A stretch of 64,000 nt of DNA from Demequina lutea (lineage in GTDB: Bacteria > Actinomycetota > Actinomycetes > Actinomycetales > Demequinaceae): contig NZ_JACBZO010000001.1 of the NCBI RefSeq assembly GCF_013409005.1, positions 62,001-126,000 on the forward strand, given 5' to 3'. Below the pieces are notes generated by a model, which was given only the letters and a program-made list of their open reading frames with translations, was not told where the DNA came from and made no database searches. This document shows, piece after piece, positions 45,064 through 54,043 of the stretch; within the stretch, counting starts at the first letter, position 1; each line of letters opens with the position of its first letter. The position numbers and the translations under genes were made by a program.

Positions 45064-45089
45064 TCACATGGGGGCGTCGGGGGCCGTTA

Positions 45090-45116
45090 CGGAGGAGGCA
45101 TCCCGCGCCTCCTCCG
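45090..45116 (-). terminator. Terminator after pknB
   Basis: CGGAGGAGGC and GCCTCCTCCG form a perfect 10-bp stem around a seven-base loop, 24 bases past the pknB stop. Confidence 0.75.
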
Positions 45117-45139
45117 CACTCAACCATCCGGCGCGCCCG

Positions 45140-47290
45140 CTAAGGCTTTGTCGCTGTTGCCGTAGCGGTTGGCGTGGGTCCGACGCCGGGGCCCTTCGAC
45201 ACCGTGAGGGTGACCGTGGTGTTGAGCGCCACCTGAATGCCCGCAGACGGATTCTGCGAGATGACGTTGCCAATCGGCACCGGGGGCACCGCAGTTGAGA
45301 ACTCCTTCGTCACCGTTACGTTGAGTCCCGCCGCCTGCAGGATCGACGTGGCGTTTGCCTGCGTCTTGCCAACAACATCGGGCACGGCAACCGTGGTGGG
45401 CGCCGTGGCAATCTGGAGCGTCACGGTCGAGCCCTGGGGCACGGGGCCGGGTTTGGGGGTCATGTCGTACACGGTGTTGGGATCCTGCTGGTCCGTCGCC
45501 ACATTCTGCAGGTCGGCGACCAGGCCCAACTTAATGAGGGTCTGTTGCGCCTCGGTACTCGTCTGGGTGCGCAGTTCCGGTAGGTCGACCAGGCCGTCCG
45601 AGACGTAGAGCGTGACCGAGGAATCGCGCGCAACACTCTGGGTTGAGGCGGGGTCGGTCCTGGTGGCGCGATCCTTCACGATGGTCGGATCGTGCTCGGT
45701 CTGCACGTCGGATACCTTCACGCCGGCGGCCTCGAGTGCCGTGATGGCATCCGCCTGAGTGAGACCCTTGACGTCGGGAATGGTGACCGTGTCCGGACCA
45801 GTAGAGACCCACATGGTGACGGTGGACTTCGCCGCGACCTGCTGGCCCGACGCCGGGTCCGTGCGCGTCACGCGGCCAACGGCGACGGTGGCAGAGGCCT
45901 CTTGTTGGACGTCGACGACGAGGTCCAGCTTGGTGAGCCGGGACTCGGCATCGGCCTGCAAGGCGTTGGTGACGATCGGAATGGTCACAAGAGTGGGCGC
46001 GGGAGGGGCGTTGTTCGAGTTCCTATTCGCGATCGAAAACAGCGTCACCACGAGGATGATGAGGGCGATCACGGCCGCCGCACCGATGGCAATCTGAATC
46101 ATGAGCCGCCTGTGGCGGGGATCATCCTCGACGAGGTACTCGTCGGCTATGAGTGTGCCAGTCGCGGGAGACGGAGCTCGAGGTGGCATGGAGGAGCCGC
46201 CCATGACCGAACCCCATGCGCCGGCGGTAGCCGCGGGCATCACGGTAGTTGCGCCGGTACCTGGACCGCCTTGACCCGCGGCACCGGGCTGGAATCCGGG
46301 AGCGTAGGGCGAGGCGTTGCCGGGGCCGGGGCCTGCGCCTGCTGGTGCGTCCGGCCGTGGAACTCCCGCCGCGGCGGCAACGCCCACCGCGCCGACCGCG
46401 CCGACCGCGTGTACGCCGCTCGTGGGGCTCGGAGTCACACCCATGGCGCGCTGGAGGTCGGCCGTGAACTCTTGGGCCGTGGAGTACCGGAGGTTGCGGT
46501 CCTTCTCAAGCGCCTTCGCGACGACCGCATCGAGCTCGGGGGGGACGTCGGAAGCGAACTGTGAGGGACGCGGCGCTGGCTCGCGCACGTGTTGGTACGC
46601 GACCGACACCGGAGAGTCGCCCATGAAGGGAGGCCGGCCCGTGAGGAGTTCAAAGAGCAAGCAGCCGGTCGAATACAGATCGGAACGGGCGTCGACGTTC
46701 TCGCCGCGAGCCTGCTCCGGCGACAGGTACTGAGCGGTGCCGACGACGGCTTGGGTCTGCGTCATCGTCTGGCCCACATCGGCCAAAGCGCGGGCGATCC
46801 CGAAGTCCATGACCTTGACCGCGCCGGTGGGCGTGAGCATCACGTTGGCCGGCTTGATGTCGCGGTGAACGAGTCCCGCGTGGTGTGCGTAGTCGAGCCC
46901 CGCGAGCACGCCCTCGGTGATCTCGACGGCCTCCTCGATGGGAGCGGCAACGTCGCCCTTCAGGATGTCGCGAACGGTGTGACCCTCGACGTACTCCATG
47001 ACGATGAAGGGCACGGCTTGGAGCACCCCATGGTCGTTCTGGAACTGGTCTTCGCCGGTGTCATAGACGGCGACGATGGAGGGGTGGTTGAGCCCTGCGG
47101 CGGCTTGGGCTTCGCGACGAAAACGGGTCTGGAACGACGGGTCGCGCGCCAGGTCGGGGCGCAGGATCTTGATGGCGACGCTGCGGCCGAGGCGCGTGTC
47201 GTAGCCGATATGGACTTCCGCCATACCGCCGCGACCGATGAGGTCGCCGACTTCGTATCGACCCGCGAGGATCCTTGGTTCGTCGTTCAT
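45140..47290 (-). CDS. pknB: Ser/Thr protein kinase PknB with four PASTA domains
   Basis: This transmembrane kinase senses peptidoglycan fragments and controls cell growth and division. It has 716 residues. The N-terminal kinase shows IGRGGMAEVHIGYD, the catalytic lysine in VAIKILRPD, the loop VHRDIKPANVML, and DFG followed by an activation segment with Thr residues. A Pro/Gly/Ala juxtamembrane linker follows, then one membrane helix (about 395-418) and four extracellular PASTA repeats ending in a short Thr/Pro tail. It is the last gene of the fhaA-pknB operon. Confidence 0.97.
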   Translation of the reverse strand: MNDEPRILAGRYEVGDLIGRGGMAEVHIGYDTRLGRSVAIKILRPDLARDPSFQTRFRREAQAAAGLNHPSIVAVYDTGEDQFQNDHGVLQAVPFIVMEYVEGHTVRDILKGDVAAPIEEAVEITEGVLAGLDYAHHAGLVHRDIKPANVMLTPTGAVKVMDFGIARALADVGQTMTQTQAVVGTAQYLSPEQARGENVDARSDLYSTGCLLFELLTGRPPFMGDSPVSVAYQHVREPAPRPSQFASDVPPELDAVVAKALEKDRNLRYSTAQEFTADLQRAMGVTPSPTSGVHAVGAVGAVGVAAAAGVPRPDAPAGAGPGPGNASPYAPGFQPGAAGQGGPGTGATTVMPAATAGAWGSVMGGSSMPPRAPSPATGTLIADEYLVEDDPRHRRLMIQIAIGAAAVIALIILVVTLFSIANRNSNNAPPAPTLVTIPIVTNALQADAESRLTKLDLVVDVQQEASATVAVGRVTRTDPASGQQVAAKSTVTMWVSTGPDTVTIPDVKGLTQADAITALEAAGVKVSDVQTEHDPTIVKDRATRTDPASTQSVARDSSVTLYVSDGLVDLPELRTQTSTEAQQTLIKLGLVADLQNVATDQQDPNTVYDMTPKPGPVPQGSTVTLQIATAPTTVAVPDVVGKTQANATSILQAAGLNVTVTKEFSTAVPPVPIGNVISQNPSAGIQVALNTTVTLTVSKGPGVGPTPTATATATKP

Positions 47291-47347
47291 TGTGTTCCTT
47301 GCCTATCAGGCACAAGCGCCGTTCTCGTGTTCATTGTGGCATTTCCG

Positions 47348-48316
47348 CTAGACATATCGCCTCGGTGGCGCGTCGGGACGGGGTCTATAACGTTTTGGAG
47401 CGATCGAAGGAGGCATCGCTCTTTGAGGTGCATGGCCCGTTCGCCGGGGACGAATCGCCTCGGGTGCACCCTTCTCTCGCAGCGCTCGCTCTACCTTGGT
47501 GGGTAGACGCATGTCGGTGAGGATGCGTTCCAATTCGGCGGCGGTCGATGGCCGTCTTCGCGGGTTCTTCTCGAGCAGATCCATGATCAGCGCCGCGAGC
47601 GGAGGGGACACTGTGGTCGGCAGCGCGGGAACGGTGTCGTTCACTTGCGCGATCGCGATGTCGACGGGCGACGATGCGGTGAAGGGGCGCTTGCCGACGA
47701 CGGCCTCGTAGGCAATGATCCCGAGCGCATACAGGTCCGAAGCCGGGGTGGCTGGCTTGCCCAACGCGAGCTCGGGCGCAAGGTACTGGGCGGTTCCCAT
47801 GACCATTCCCGTTGCCGTGAGCGTCGTCTGGTCCTTGCCTCGAGAGACGCCAAAGTCGGTGATCTTGACGTGGTCCTCGCCCTCAATGAGGAGATTCCCA
47901 GGTTTGACGTCGCGATGGATCACGTGGGCCTCGTGAGCCGCATGAAGCCCCCTGCAGGTGCCGATCATGATGCGGACAAGCCGGTGTTCATCGACGGTGA
48001 TCTCGCGTTCAAGCACTGTTGACAGCGGCTCGCCCTCGACAAGCTCCATGACCAGGTAAGCCGTGCCGGCCTGGTCGCCGTAGTCGTAGACCTGCGCGAT
48101 GTTCGGGTGCATGAGTCCCGCCGCGTTGCGGGCCTCGTTGTTGAACCGCTTGAGGAACGTCTCGTTGTTCTGTGCTTCTTCCTTGAGCACCTTGATCGCC
48201 ACGGGCCTGTCAAGCTCGCTGTCGACGCCGCGCCACACCTCGCCCATGCCGCCCACGGCGAGCAACGAGCGCAGCACGTAGCGGCCACCGAGCGTGGTCC
48301 CCCCCTGGAGCTGCAT
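47348..48316 (-). CDS. pknA: Ser/Thr protein kinase PknA-like
   Basis: This 322-residue kinase lacks a membrane segment in the part that can be seen: the kinase domain fills residues 10-270 and is followed by a basic, Pro/Arg-rich tail. Key motifs are VGGMGEVWRG, VAIKVLKEE, VIHRDVKPGNLLI and DFGVSRG. The start overlaps the pbpA stop by one base (TAATG). PknA and PknB act together on division and wall-synthesis proteins. Confidence 0.93.
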   Translation of the reverse strand: MQLQGGTTLGGRYVLRSLLAVGGMGEVWRGVDSELDRPVAIKVLKEEAQNNETFLKRFNNEARNAAGLMHPNIAQVYDYGDQAGTAYLVMELVEGEPLSTVLEREITVDEHRLVRIMIGTCRGLHAAHEAHVIHRDVKPGNLLIEGEDHVKITDFGVSRGKDQTTLTATGMVMGTAQYLAPELALGKPATPASDLYALGIIAYEAVVGKRPFTASSPVDIAIAQVNDTVPALPTTVSPPLAALIMDLLEKNPRRRPSTAAELERILTDMRLPTKVERALREKGAPEAIRPRRTGHAPQRAMPPSIAPKRYRPRPDAPPRRYV

Positions 48317-49782
48317 TAGTTGCCACCCGCCGCGTTGGCGAGGACCGCCTCGATGACGGCCTTGGCTATCGGCGCGGCGACCGCGCCACCGGTCGCTTCG
48401 CTCCCGATGTCGCCGCCGTTCTCAACCAACACGGCGACCGCGACCGTGGGATTCTCCGCGGGCGCGAAGGCGACGAACCACGTGTGAGGCGGCGTGTGGA
48501 GGCCCGTTTCGGCGGTGCCGGTCTTCCCCGCGACGGAGACCCCATCAATCTGGGCTCGGGTACCGGTGCCGTTCTTGACGACCGCCTGCATCATGACGGT
48601 GAGCGCCGCAGCCGCGTCCGGGCTCATGGGAGTCGACAGCTTTTCGGGCGTCGTCTGCTCAATCACGCGCAGGTCGGGATCGCGCACCTTGTTCACGAGG
48701 TAGGGCTTCATGAGCACGCCATGGTTGGCGATTGCGGCGGCGACCATGGCCATTTGCAGCGGCGTTGCCCTCACATCGAACTGGCCGATCGCCGATTGGG
48801 CGACCTCGGGCTGGTTGGGGGACACCGGCAGACGCGACGGAGTGACCCCGAGCGGAATGTTCAGCCCGGAGCCCCAACCAAAGTTGGCGGCCATGCTCTC
48901 GATCGCCGGCCAGCCCAGGTCCATCGCGAGCTTGGCAAATGCAGTGTTGCACGAGATCCGGAGCGCCTCAAGCAGGGTGATTTTGCCGGTGGGCCCGCAA
49001 CTCTCGCCGCCGTAATTCTTGAGGGTGGCCGTCGTGAGCGGAAGCGACAGTTCCTGAGGCGCGTCGATCAGGGTGTCCGGGCTGTAGCCAGCTTGGAGAG
49101 CCGCCGCAGCCACCACGAGCTTGAAGGTGGACCCCGGCGGGTAGGTGTCTCCCCCGATCGCCCTGTTGATCAGAGGATTGGTCTGGTCGCTCAACAGCGA
49201 TTGGTAGACGCGGTTCGCGTCAGCCGACGAGTGGACCGCTAACGTCGCGGGGTCGTATGACGGGGTCGACACCATCGCGAGGATCGCGCCGGTGCGCGGA
49301 TTGATGGCCACGACCGCTCCGCGCCTATTTCCGAGCGCGTCGAACGCCGCTTTTTGGGCGGCCGCGTTGATCGTGAGCTCCACGGACGCGCCTTGTTGTT
49401 GGGTGCCCGCGACGAGTTCGCCGAGTCGAGTCCAGAACAGCGCATCGGCGGATCCGTCGAGAAGCGAGTTCTCGGACGCCTCAAGCCCGGAGCGACCGGG
49501 GCCGATCGAGTAGTAGCCGGTGATCGCCGCGTAAAGCGGGCCGTCCGTGTAGGTCCGCTGATAGTTGAACGGGTCATCAATGGGCACAGAACTCACGATT
49601 GCCTGGCCGTCAACGATGATGGGTCCGCGGAAGGACCCGAACTGCTTGTAGAGCGTGCGGACGTTCCGCGGGTCGTCGCCCAACTGTTTTGCCTTGACGA
49701 ATTGGACCCAAGATCCCGCAGCCATGAGCGTGAAGAAGAGGAGCAGCACCACCGCGGAGAGGCGCCTGATCGGTTCGTTCAT
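48316..49782 (-). CDS. pbpA: Penicillin-binding protein PbpA (class B transpeptidase)
   Basis: This 488-residue membrane-anchored transpeptidase cross-links peptidoglycan. One N-terminal helix (about 8-28) precedes a dimerisation domain and the transpeptidase domain, with the active-site SxxK in PPGSTFKLVVAAA, SxN in RISCNTAFA and KTG in SVAGKTGTAETG. The four-base overlap with the rodA-type gene upstream indicates co-translation with its glycosyltransferase partner. Confidence 0.96.
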   Translation of the reverse strand: MNEPIRRLSAVVLLLFFTLMAAGSWVQFVKAKQLGDDPRNVRTLYKQFGSFRGPIIVDGQAIVSSVPIDDPFNYQRTYTDGPLYAAITGYYSIGPGRSGLEASENSLLDGSADALFWTRLGELVAGTQQQGASVELTINAAAQKAAFDALGNRRGAVVAINPRTGAILAMVSTPSYDPATLAVHSSADANRVYQSLLSDQTNPLINRAIGGDTYPPGSTFKLVVAAAALQAGYSPDTLIDAPQELSLPLTTATLKNYGGESCGPTGKITLLEALRISCNTAFAKLAMDLGWPAIESMAANFGWGSGLNIPLGVTPSRLPVSPNQPEVAQSAIGQFDVRATPLQMAMVAAAIANHGVLMKPYLVNKVRDPDLRVIEQTTPEKLSTPMSPDAAAALTVMMQAVVKNGTGTRAQIDGVSVAGKTGTAETGLHTPPHTWFVAFAPAENPTVAVAVLVENGGDIGSEATGGAVAAPIAKAVIEAVLANAAGGN

Positions 49783-51281
49783 CGCGCAGCCTTCCGCTCG
49801 GCCACAGCGTCGGTGGCACCGTCGGGAACCGGGACGGTGCCCTCCTCGACGTTGTTTTCCTCAACCGTGTTTTCCTCAACGCCGGGCGCGGAGGCGAGCG
49901 CGGTCCTTGCGGTGTCCGCAGGGGCAGACGCACCGCGCAGGGGCACGTCCGTGGCCGACGCCCTCGCGAGATCCGAAATGCGCAAGAGCAGGGCGATCGC
50001 GATCCAGTTGGCGATCATCGACGAGCCGCCATAGGCGAGAAATGGTGTGGTGAGGCCGGTGAGGGGGATCACGCGCGTCACGCCGCCGACAACGACGAAG
50101 ATCTGGAGCGCCATCGAAAAACCCAGGCCAACGGCAATGAGCTTGCCGAAGCCGTCGCGCACCCCAATGGCGGTGCGGAGCGCGCGCTGCACCATGACGA
50201 GGTAGAGGGCGAGTACCGCCATGAGTCCCGTCAGGCCCAGTTCTTCCGCAAGTGACGGCACGATGAAATCGGACTCCGCGAAGGGCACCAGGCCAGGTGA
50301 GCCATTGCCGAGACCGGTGCCGAACAGGCCTCCCGAGGCCATGCCAAAGAGTCCCTGCACCAATTGATACGACTTCCCGGAGTTATACACGGATGGGTTG
50401 AGAGCGTGCAGCCACGCGTCGTAGCGCGCCGCGACGTGCGCAAAGATCGTCCCTGCGGCGACCGCCCCGGCGGCGAAGAGCGCGAGGCCGACGATGACCC
50501 ACGAGATGCGCTGGGTGGCGACGTACAGCATTGCCACGAACAGGCCATAGAACAGCAAGGAAGCGCCCAGGTCCCTCTGCGCCACCTGCACGAGCAGGGC
50601 CGCCGCCCACACGATCAGTAGCGGCCCGAGGTCGCGGGGTCGAGGCAGGCGGATGCCGAGCACCTTGGGTCCGGCGAGTGCGAGGGTGTCGCGGTTGGAA
50701 ACCAGGTAGCCGGCGAAGAAGATGACGAACGCGATCTTGGCAAATTCGCCAGGCTGGAGCGACCGTCCGAACAGCGAGATCCAGATGCGCGCACCGTTGA
50801 CCTCGCGACCCACGCCAGGAACAAGGGGAAGCATGAGAGCAACGAGGCCAAGCACGCCCGCCGTGTAGGTGTAGCGGCGCAGCAGACGGTGGTCCTTCAG
50901 CAGGCCGATGACGAGCATCGCGCCCAGAATCCCCACGACGGCCCAGACCTCCTGGGCGTCGGCGAAGTGCGTGACCCTGCCGCGTGCGGCGTACGCGAAG
51001 TCGATACGGCGGATGATTGCGAGGCCAAGGCCAGTCAGCGCGAAGGCCGCGGGCAAGAGGATGGGGTCCGCTGCGGGCGCGCGCAGTCGCACCACCGTGT
51101 GTGCCGCAACGGCGAGGGCAATCACGGCAATCGAGTAGATGCCGAGCGAGGCGCCGATGCCCCCGCCCGCGTTGGCGTCCACGAACGCGCGTGCCCCGAG
51201 GGCGATCGCGCACGCGAATACCAGAAGCACCGCCTCGGAGCGCCTTCCGACGCGGACCGAGACCGCAAGGACCGTTGCCAC
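49779..51281 (-). CDS. rodA: FtsW/RodA/SpoVE-family peptidoglycan glycosyltransferase
   Basis: This 500-residue polytopic SEDS protein has about 10-12 helices and polymerises glycan strands with PbpA. Conserved segments include GVGREVNGARIWISLFG, LQPGEFAKIAFVIFFAGYL, then QRDLGASLLFYGLF and TTPFLAYGGSSMIANWI. The catalytic Asp lies in AQRDLGA. The C-terminal 60 residues form an acidic, disordered tail with ENTVEENNVEEG. The locus supports RodA rather than FtsW. Confidence 0.94.
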   Translation of the reverse strand: MATVLAVSVRVGRRSEAVLLVFACAIALGARAFVDANAGGGIGASLGIYSIAVIALAVAAHTVVRLRAPAADPILLPAAFALTGLGLAIIRRIDFAYAARGRVTHFADAQEVWAVVGILGAMLVIGLLKDHRLLRRYTYTAGVLGLVALMLPLVPGVGREVNGARIWISLFGRSLQPGEFAKIAFVIFFAGYLVSNRDTLALAGPKVLGIRLPRPRDLGPLLIVWAAALLVQVAQRDLGASLLFYGLFVAMLYVATQRISWVIVGLALFAAGAVAAGTIFAHVAARYDAWLHALNPSVYNSGKSYQLVQGLFGMASGGLFGTGLGNGSPGLVPFAESDFIVPSLAEELGLTGLMAVLALYLVMVQRALRTAIGVRDGFGKLIAVGLGFSMALQIFVVVGGVTRVIPLTGLTTPFLAYGGSSMIANWIAIALLLRISDLARASATDVPLRGASAPADTARTALASAPGVEENTVEENNVEEGTVPVPDGATDAVAERKAAR

Positions 51282-51294
51282 TAGCTGTCAACTC

Positions 51295-52500
51295 TCACGG
51301 GTAGTCAACTGTCAACTGGGCAACGATCTTGCGGGCCGCCGCGAGACTGTCGGTGCGCAGCCCCGAATCGAGGCGCGCCTGGTCGTATGATCCTGTGATT
51401 TTGGACACGGATAGGTCGGTCACCTCGGCAACCGAGTGCAGCGAGATGGGCCCCAGGGTTTGCGGGATGCCCTTGTAGATGACGACATGTTGGGTGTCCG
51501 AGCCCACGTAGTACTGAGTCTGGGTCCAGGCATAGCCGCCCCAGAGCGCCGCTACGACCACAAGGAGTGCGGCGACGGGAAGCAGCCACGGCTTGATCCT
51601 TGACCAGCGACCGGTTCGTTCTTCCTCCTCGTCGTCGTCCGCGGGTGCCGACGACAGCTTGGCCGCCCGCCCAGCCGACGACTCGGAGCCCTGCGTGGGA
51701 CGCTTGCGGTCGCGCGCGGCCGATCCGACGATCTCGTTGGGGGCGGCCTTGGCCTTGGCGCCTTGAGGGTTGTCGATGTCGACCACGTCGCCGATGATGC
51801 AGGTCACGTTGTCGGGTGCGCCCGCCGCAAGAGCCAACGCGACCAAGGCATCGGCGCAATCGCCTGGATCTTCCACTTCGCTCAGGGTGGTGAGCATCGT
51901 GGCGCGGGAGACGACCCCTGACAGCCCGTCGGAGCAGAGCATCCAGCGGTCGTCAACGCGCGCCTCGCGCACGGAGATGTCCACGGGAACGTCGGCGTCG
52001 ATGTCGCCGAGGACGCGGAGAACAAGGTTGCGCTTGGGGTGGTTTTCCGCGTCGGCCTGTGAGAGCCGCCCCGTGTCGACCAAGTGCTGGACGAACGTGT
52101 GGTCGGACGTGACCTGATCGAGAACGCCGTCGCGCAAGAGGTAACCGCGCGAATCGCCGATATGGGCCATTGCCAGGGACGATCCCGAACGCAGAATCGC
52201 CGTGACCGTGGTGCCGAGCCCGGAGAGTTCGGGGTCGTTGTGCGCCCGCTCGACGATGTCCGCGTGTGCGTCGGCGATTGCCTCCTTGAGGCGATCGAGG
52301 GACTCATCCTGGCCGAGTCCCTCGCCCTCGAGCGCGGCGAGGTGCCCCATGGCGATCGACGACGCGATGTCGCCGCCGGCAGCCCCGCCCATGCCATCGG
52401 CGACGGCGATGAGGTGCGGACCCGCGAAGCCGGAGTCCTGATTGTCGGCTCGCACCAACCCGACGTCGGATCGCGCGGCGAAGCGCAGGGTCAAAAACAT
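51295..52500 (-). CDS. pstP: PP2C-type Ser/Thr phosphatase PstP
   Basis: This membrane-anchored phosphatase reverses PknA/PknB phosphorylation. In its 401 residues the PP2C domain (1-240) has metal-binding aspartates in RADNQDSGF, AVADGMGGAAGG, AHIGDSRGYLL and MLCSDGLSGV. A polar linker, one helix (WLLPVAALLVVVAALWGG) and about 75 extracellular residues follow. GAGG precedes the ATG at 52500. One base separates it from the fhaB stop. Confidence 0.96.
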   Translation of the reverse strand: MFLTLRFAARSDVGLVRADNQDSGFAGPHLIAVADGMGGAAGGDIASSIAMGHLAALEGEGLGQDESLDRLKEAIADAHADIVERAHNDPELSGLGTTVTAILRSGSSLAMAHIGDSRGYLLRDGVLDQVTSDHTFVQHLVDTGRLSQADAENHPKRNLVLRVLGDIDADVPVDISVREARVDDRWMLCSDGLSGVVSRATMLTTLSEVEDPGDCADALVALALAAGAPDNVTCIIGDVVDIDNPQGAKAKAAPNEIVGSAARDRKRPTQGSESSAGRAAKLSSAPADDDEEEERTGRWSRIKPWLLPVAALLVVVAALWGGYAWTQTQYYVGSDTQHVVIYKGIPQTLGPISLHSVAEVTDLSVSKITGSYDQARLDSGLRTDSLAAARKIVAQLTVDYP

Positions 52501-52501
52501 G

Positions 52502-53023
52502 TCACGACCTCAATTCGAGCGTGGTGGAGCCGATGCGAACGCGCTCGCCGATGCCGAAGGGCACCGGGTCGTCGATCCGTTGGTTGCCGAGGAATGTGCC
52601 GTTCGTGGAGCCAAGGTCCTCGACGAACCATTGGCCGTTTTCGGGAAAGATCCGGCAGTGCCTCGCCGACAGGAAGTCGTCCTCGATCACGATCGTGCAG
52701 GTGGAGGCGCGGCCGATGAGGATCGACGTCTCACCCAGCGGCACGGTGGTGCCCTTGAGGGAGCCCGAGATGATCGCGAGGTGTGCGACCGCGGGGCTTC
52801 GCGTCGAGACCGATCCGGGTCGCACGCCCACCGAGGCGCGGGCGGGCGCCGCCGACTTTTGTGATCTGGCGTCGGGGTGCGGCTTGCGGCGCAGGCCACG
52901 ACCGCGGGATGTGACTCGAGTGCCGTAGAGGTCCGACCTCAGCACACCGATCGCGACGAGCACCATTCCCCACAGGAGGACGAGGTATCCGAGCCGCAGC
53001 AGGGTGATGGAGAGCTGGCTCAT
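52502..53023 (-). CDS. fhaB: FHA-domain membrane protein FhaB/FipA
   Basis: This 173-residue protein has one N-terminal helix (LLRLGYLVLLWGMVLVAIGV), a basic linker and a C-terminal forkhead-associated domain that binds phosphothreonine. The FHA motifs are LIGRASTCTIVI, ARHCRIF and DLGSTNGTFLGNQRI. The start overlaps the fhaA stop by one base. Confidence 0.95.
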   Translation of the reverse strand: MSQLSITLLRLGYLVLLWGMVLVAIGVLRSDLYGTRVTSRGRGLRRKPHPDARSQKSAAPARASVGVRPGSVSTRSPAVAHLAIISGSLKGTTVPLGETSILIGRASTCTIVIEDDFLSARHCRIFPENGQWFVEDLGSTNGTFLGNQRIDDPVPFGIGERVRIGSTTLELRS

Positions 53024-53730
53024 TAAGCGTCCTCTGCCGCGGGCAAGCCGTCCCAGTAGAGGATGGTGGTGCGGCCGATGGTGATGGCGTTCCCGTCGAC
53101 CAACGTGACCTCGCGGATTCGTTGGTCCTCGACGAAGGTGCCGTTCGTCGACCCTAGGTCGGTGAGGATCGTGCCGTACTCGCTCCGTTCGAAGCGCACG
53201 TGCAGGCGACTCACGCCCGTGTCGTCGACCGTGAGGTCGGCCTCGGTGCCGCGACCCACCGTCGTCGTGGTTCCGGTGAGGTGGTACCGCTTGCCGTCGA
53301 TGTCGAGCAGCGGGTAGCGCGACTGGCCGTTGCCGTTGCCTGCGGGAGCCGCGGGCCCCCTCGTCGAACGGGACTGCACCGAGTAGCGACCGGTCGCGAG
53401 CGATTCGTCCTCCTCGAAGCGCACGGCGACGGGGCCCACAAAGCTGTATCGCTGCCTGTCGGCGTGATCGTGGAGCGCGTCCTCGAACTCCCTGGCAAGG
53501 GCATCGTCGCCCCACGCCTGCACGTTTTCGATGTCCAGGGGGCTCAGCACGAGCACGTATTCATTGGGCACCACGGTGCGTTGGCGGTCCACCACGGCCG
53601 CCCTCGCGTCGCATTCGCGCTTGAGCGCGCTCGACAACTCCACGGGCTTGACTCCGGAGCGGAACGTCTTGGCGAACGCGGACTGCATCACGTTCTCGAC
53701 GCCCTTCTCAAAACGATCGAGGACTCCCAT
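53023..53730 (-). CDS. fhaA: FHA-domain protein FhaA (DUF3662)
   Basis: This 235-residue cytosolic phosphothreonine-binding protein is the first gene of the kinase operon. The N-terminal DUF3662 domain begins MGVLDRFEKGVENVMQSAFA, and the FHA domain shows TTVGRGTEADLTVDD, SRLHVRFE and DLGSTNGTFVEDQR. It is shorter than many FhaA proteins because the usual long disordered linker is reduced to about 30 residues. In mycobacteria FhaA binds MviN to control wall-precursor export. Confidence 0.95.
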   Translation of the reverse strand: MGVLDRFEKGVENVMQSAFAKTFRSGVKPVELSSALKRECDARAAVVDRQRTVVPNEYVLVLSPLDIENVQAWGDDALAREFEDALHDHADRQRYSFVGPVAVRFEEDESLATGRYSVQSRSTRGPAAPAGNGNGQSRYPLLDIDGKRYHLTGTTTTVGRGTEADLTVDDTGVSRLHVRFERSEYGTILTDLGSTNGTFVEDQRIREVTLVDGNAITIGRTTILYWDGLPAAEDA

Positions 53731-54043
53731 ACATCGAATCGTAACGTGCGCGGTTCGTAGCGCCTTTGCGCCTCGCTTGTGGGTGGGGCGCGGGGCGCGC
53801 GGCGGTGATGCGTGGTGCGTGGTGGTGGCGGCGTTTTGGGCCGTCGCGAAACGACTCGAAGACGTCGCAGACCGCCCGCTCTCAGGGCCTTGAGGGGGAT
53901 CGCAGCGGTATCCCGACTGACCGCGGAGCGGAGTTCACCCTTTTGACACCGGAAAGCCACCCTTCCGCCATGAGCGTTCCCTATGGTTCCTAACGATGGT
54001 TAGTTCCGCAATGCAACCAGAAACCTCGAAGGAGACCCTTGCC
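53731..54043. promoter_or_regulatory. fhaA / importer divergent intergenic region
   Basis: This 313-base gap holds the promoters of the fhaA operon (minus) and of the ABC importer (plus). CTAAC-GATG-GTTAG at 53990-54003 is a perfect inverted repeat 40 bases before the importer start and may be its operator. It is not an IdeR/DtxR box, whose half-sites face the other way. I see no tRNA or small gene in the gap. Confidence 0.4.

Noticed and set aside
53990-54003. IdeR/DtxR box
   Set aside because: The half-sites are CTAAC...GTTAG, opposite to GTTAG...CTAAC of the IdeR consensus.
53731-54043. tRNA gene upstream of fhaA, as in some actinobacteria
   Set aside because: No T-loop or acceptor pairing could be found on either strand.
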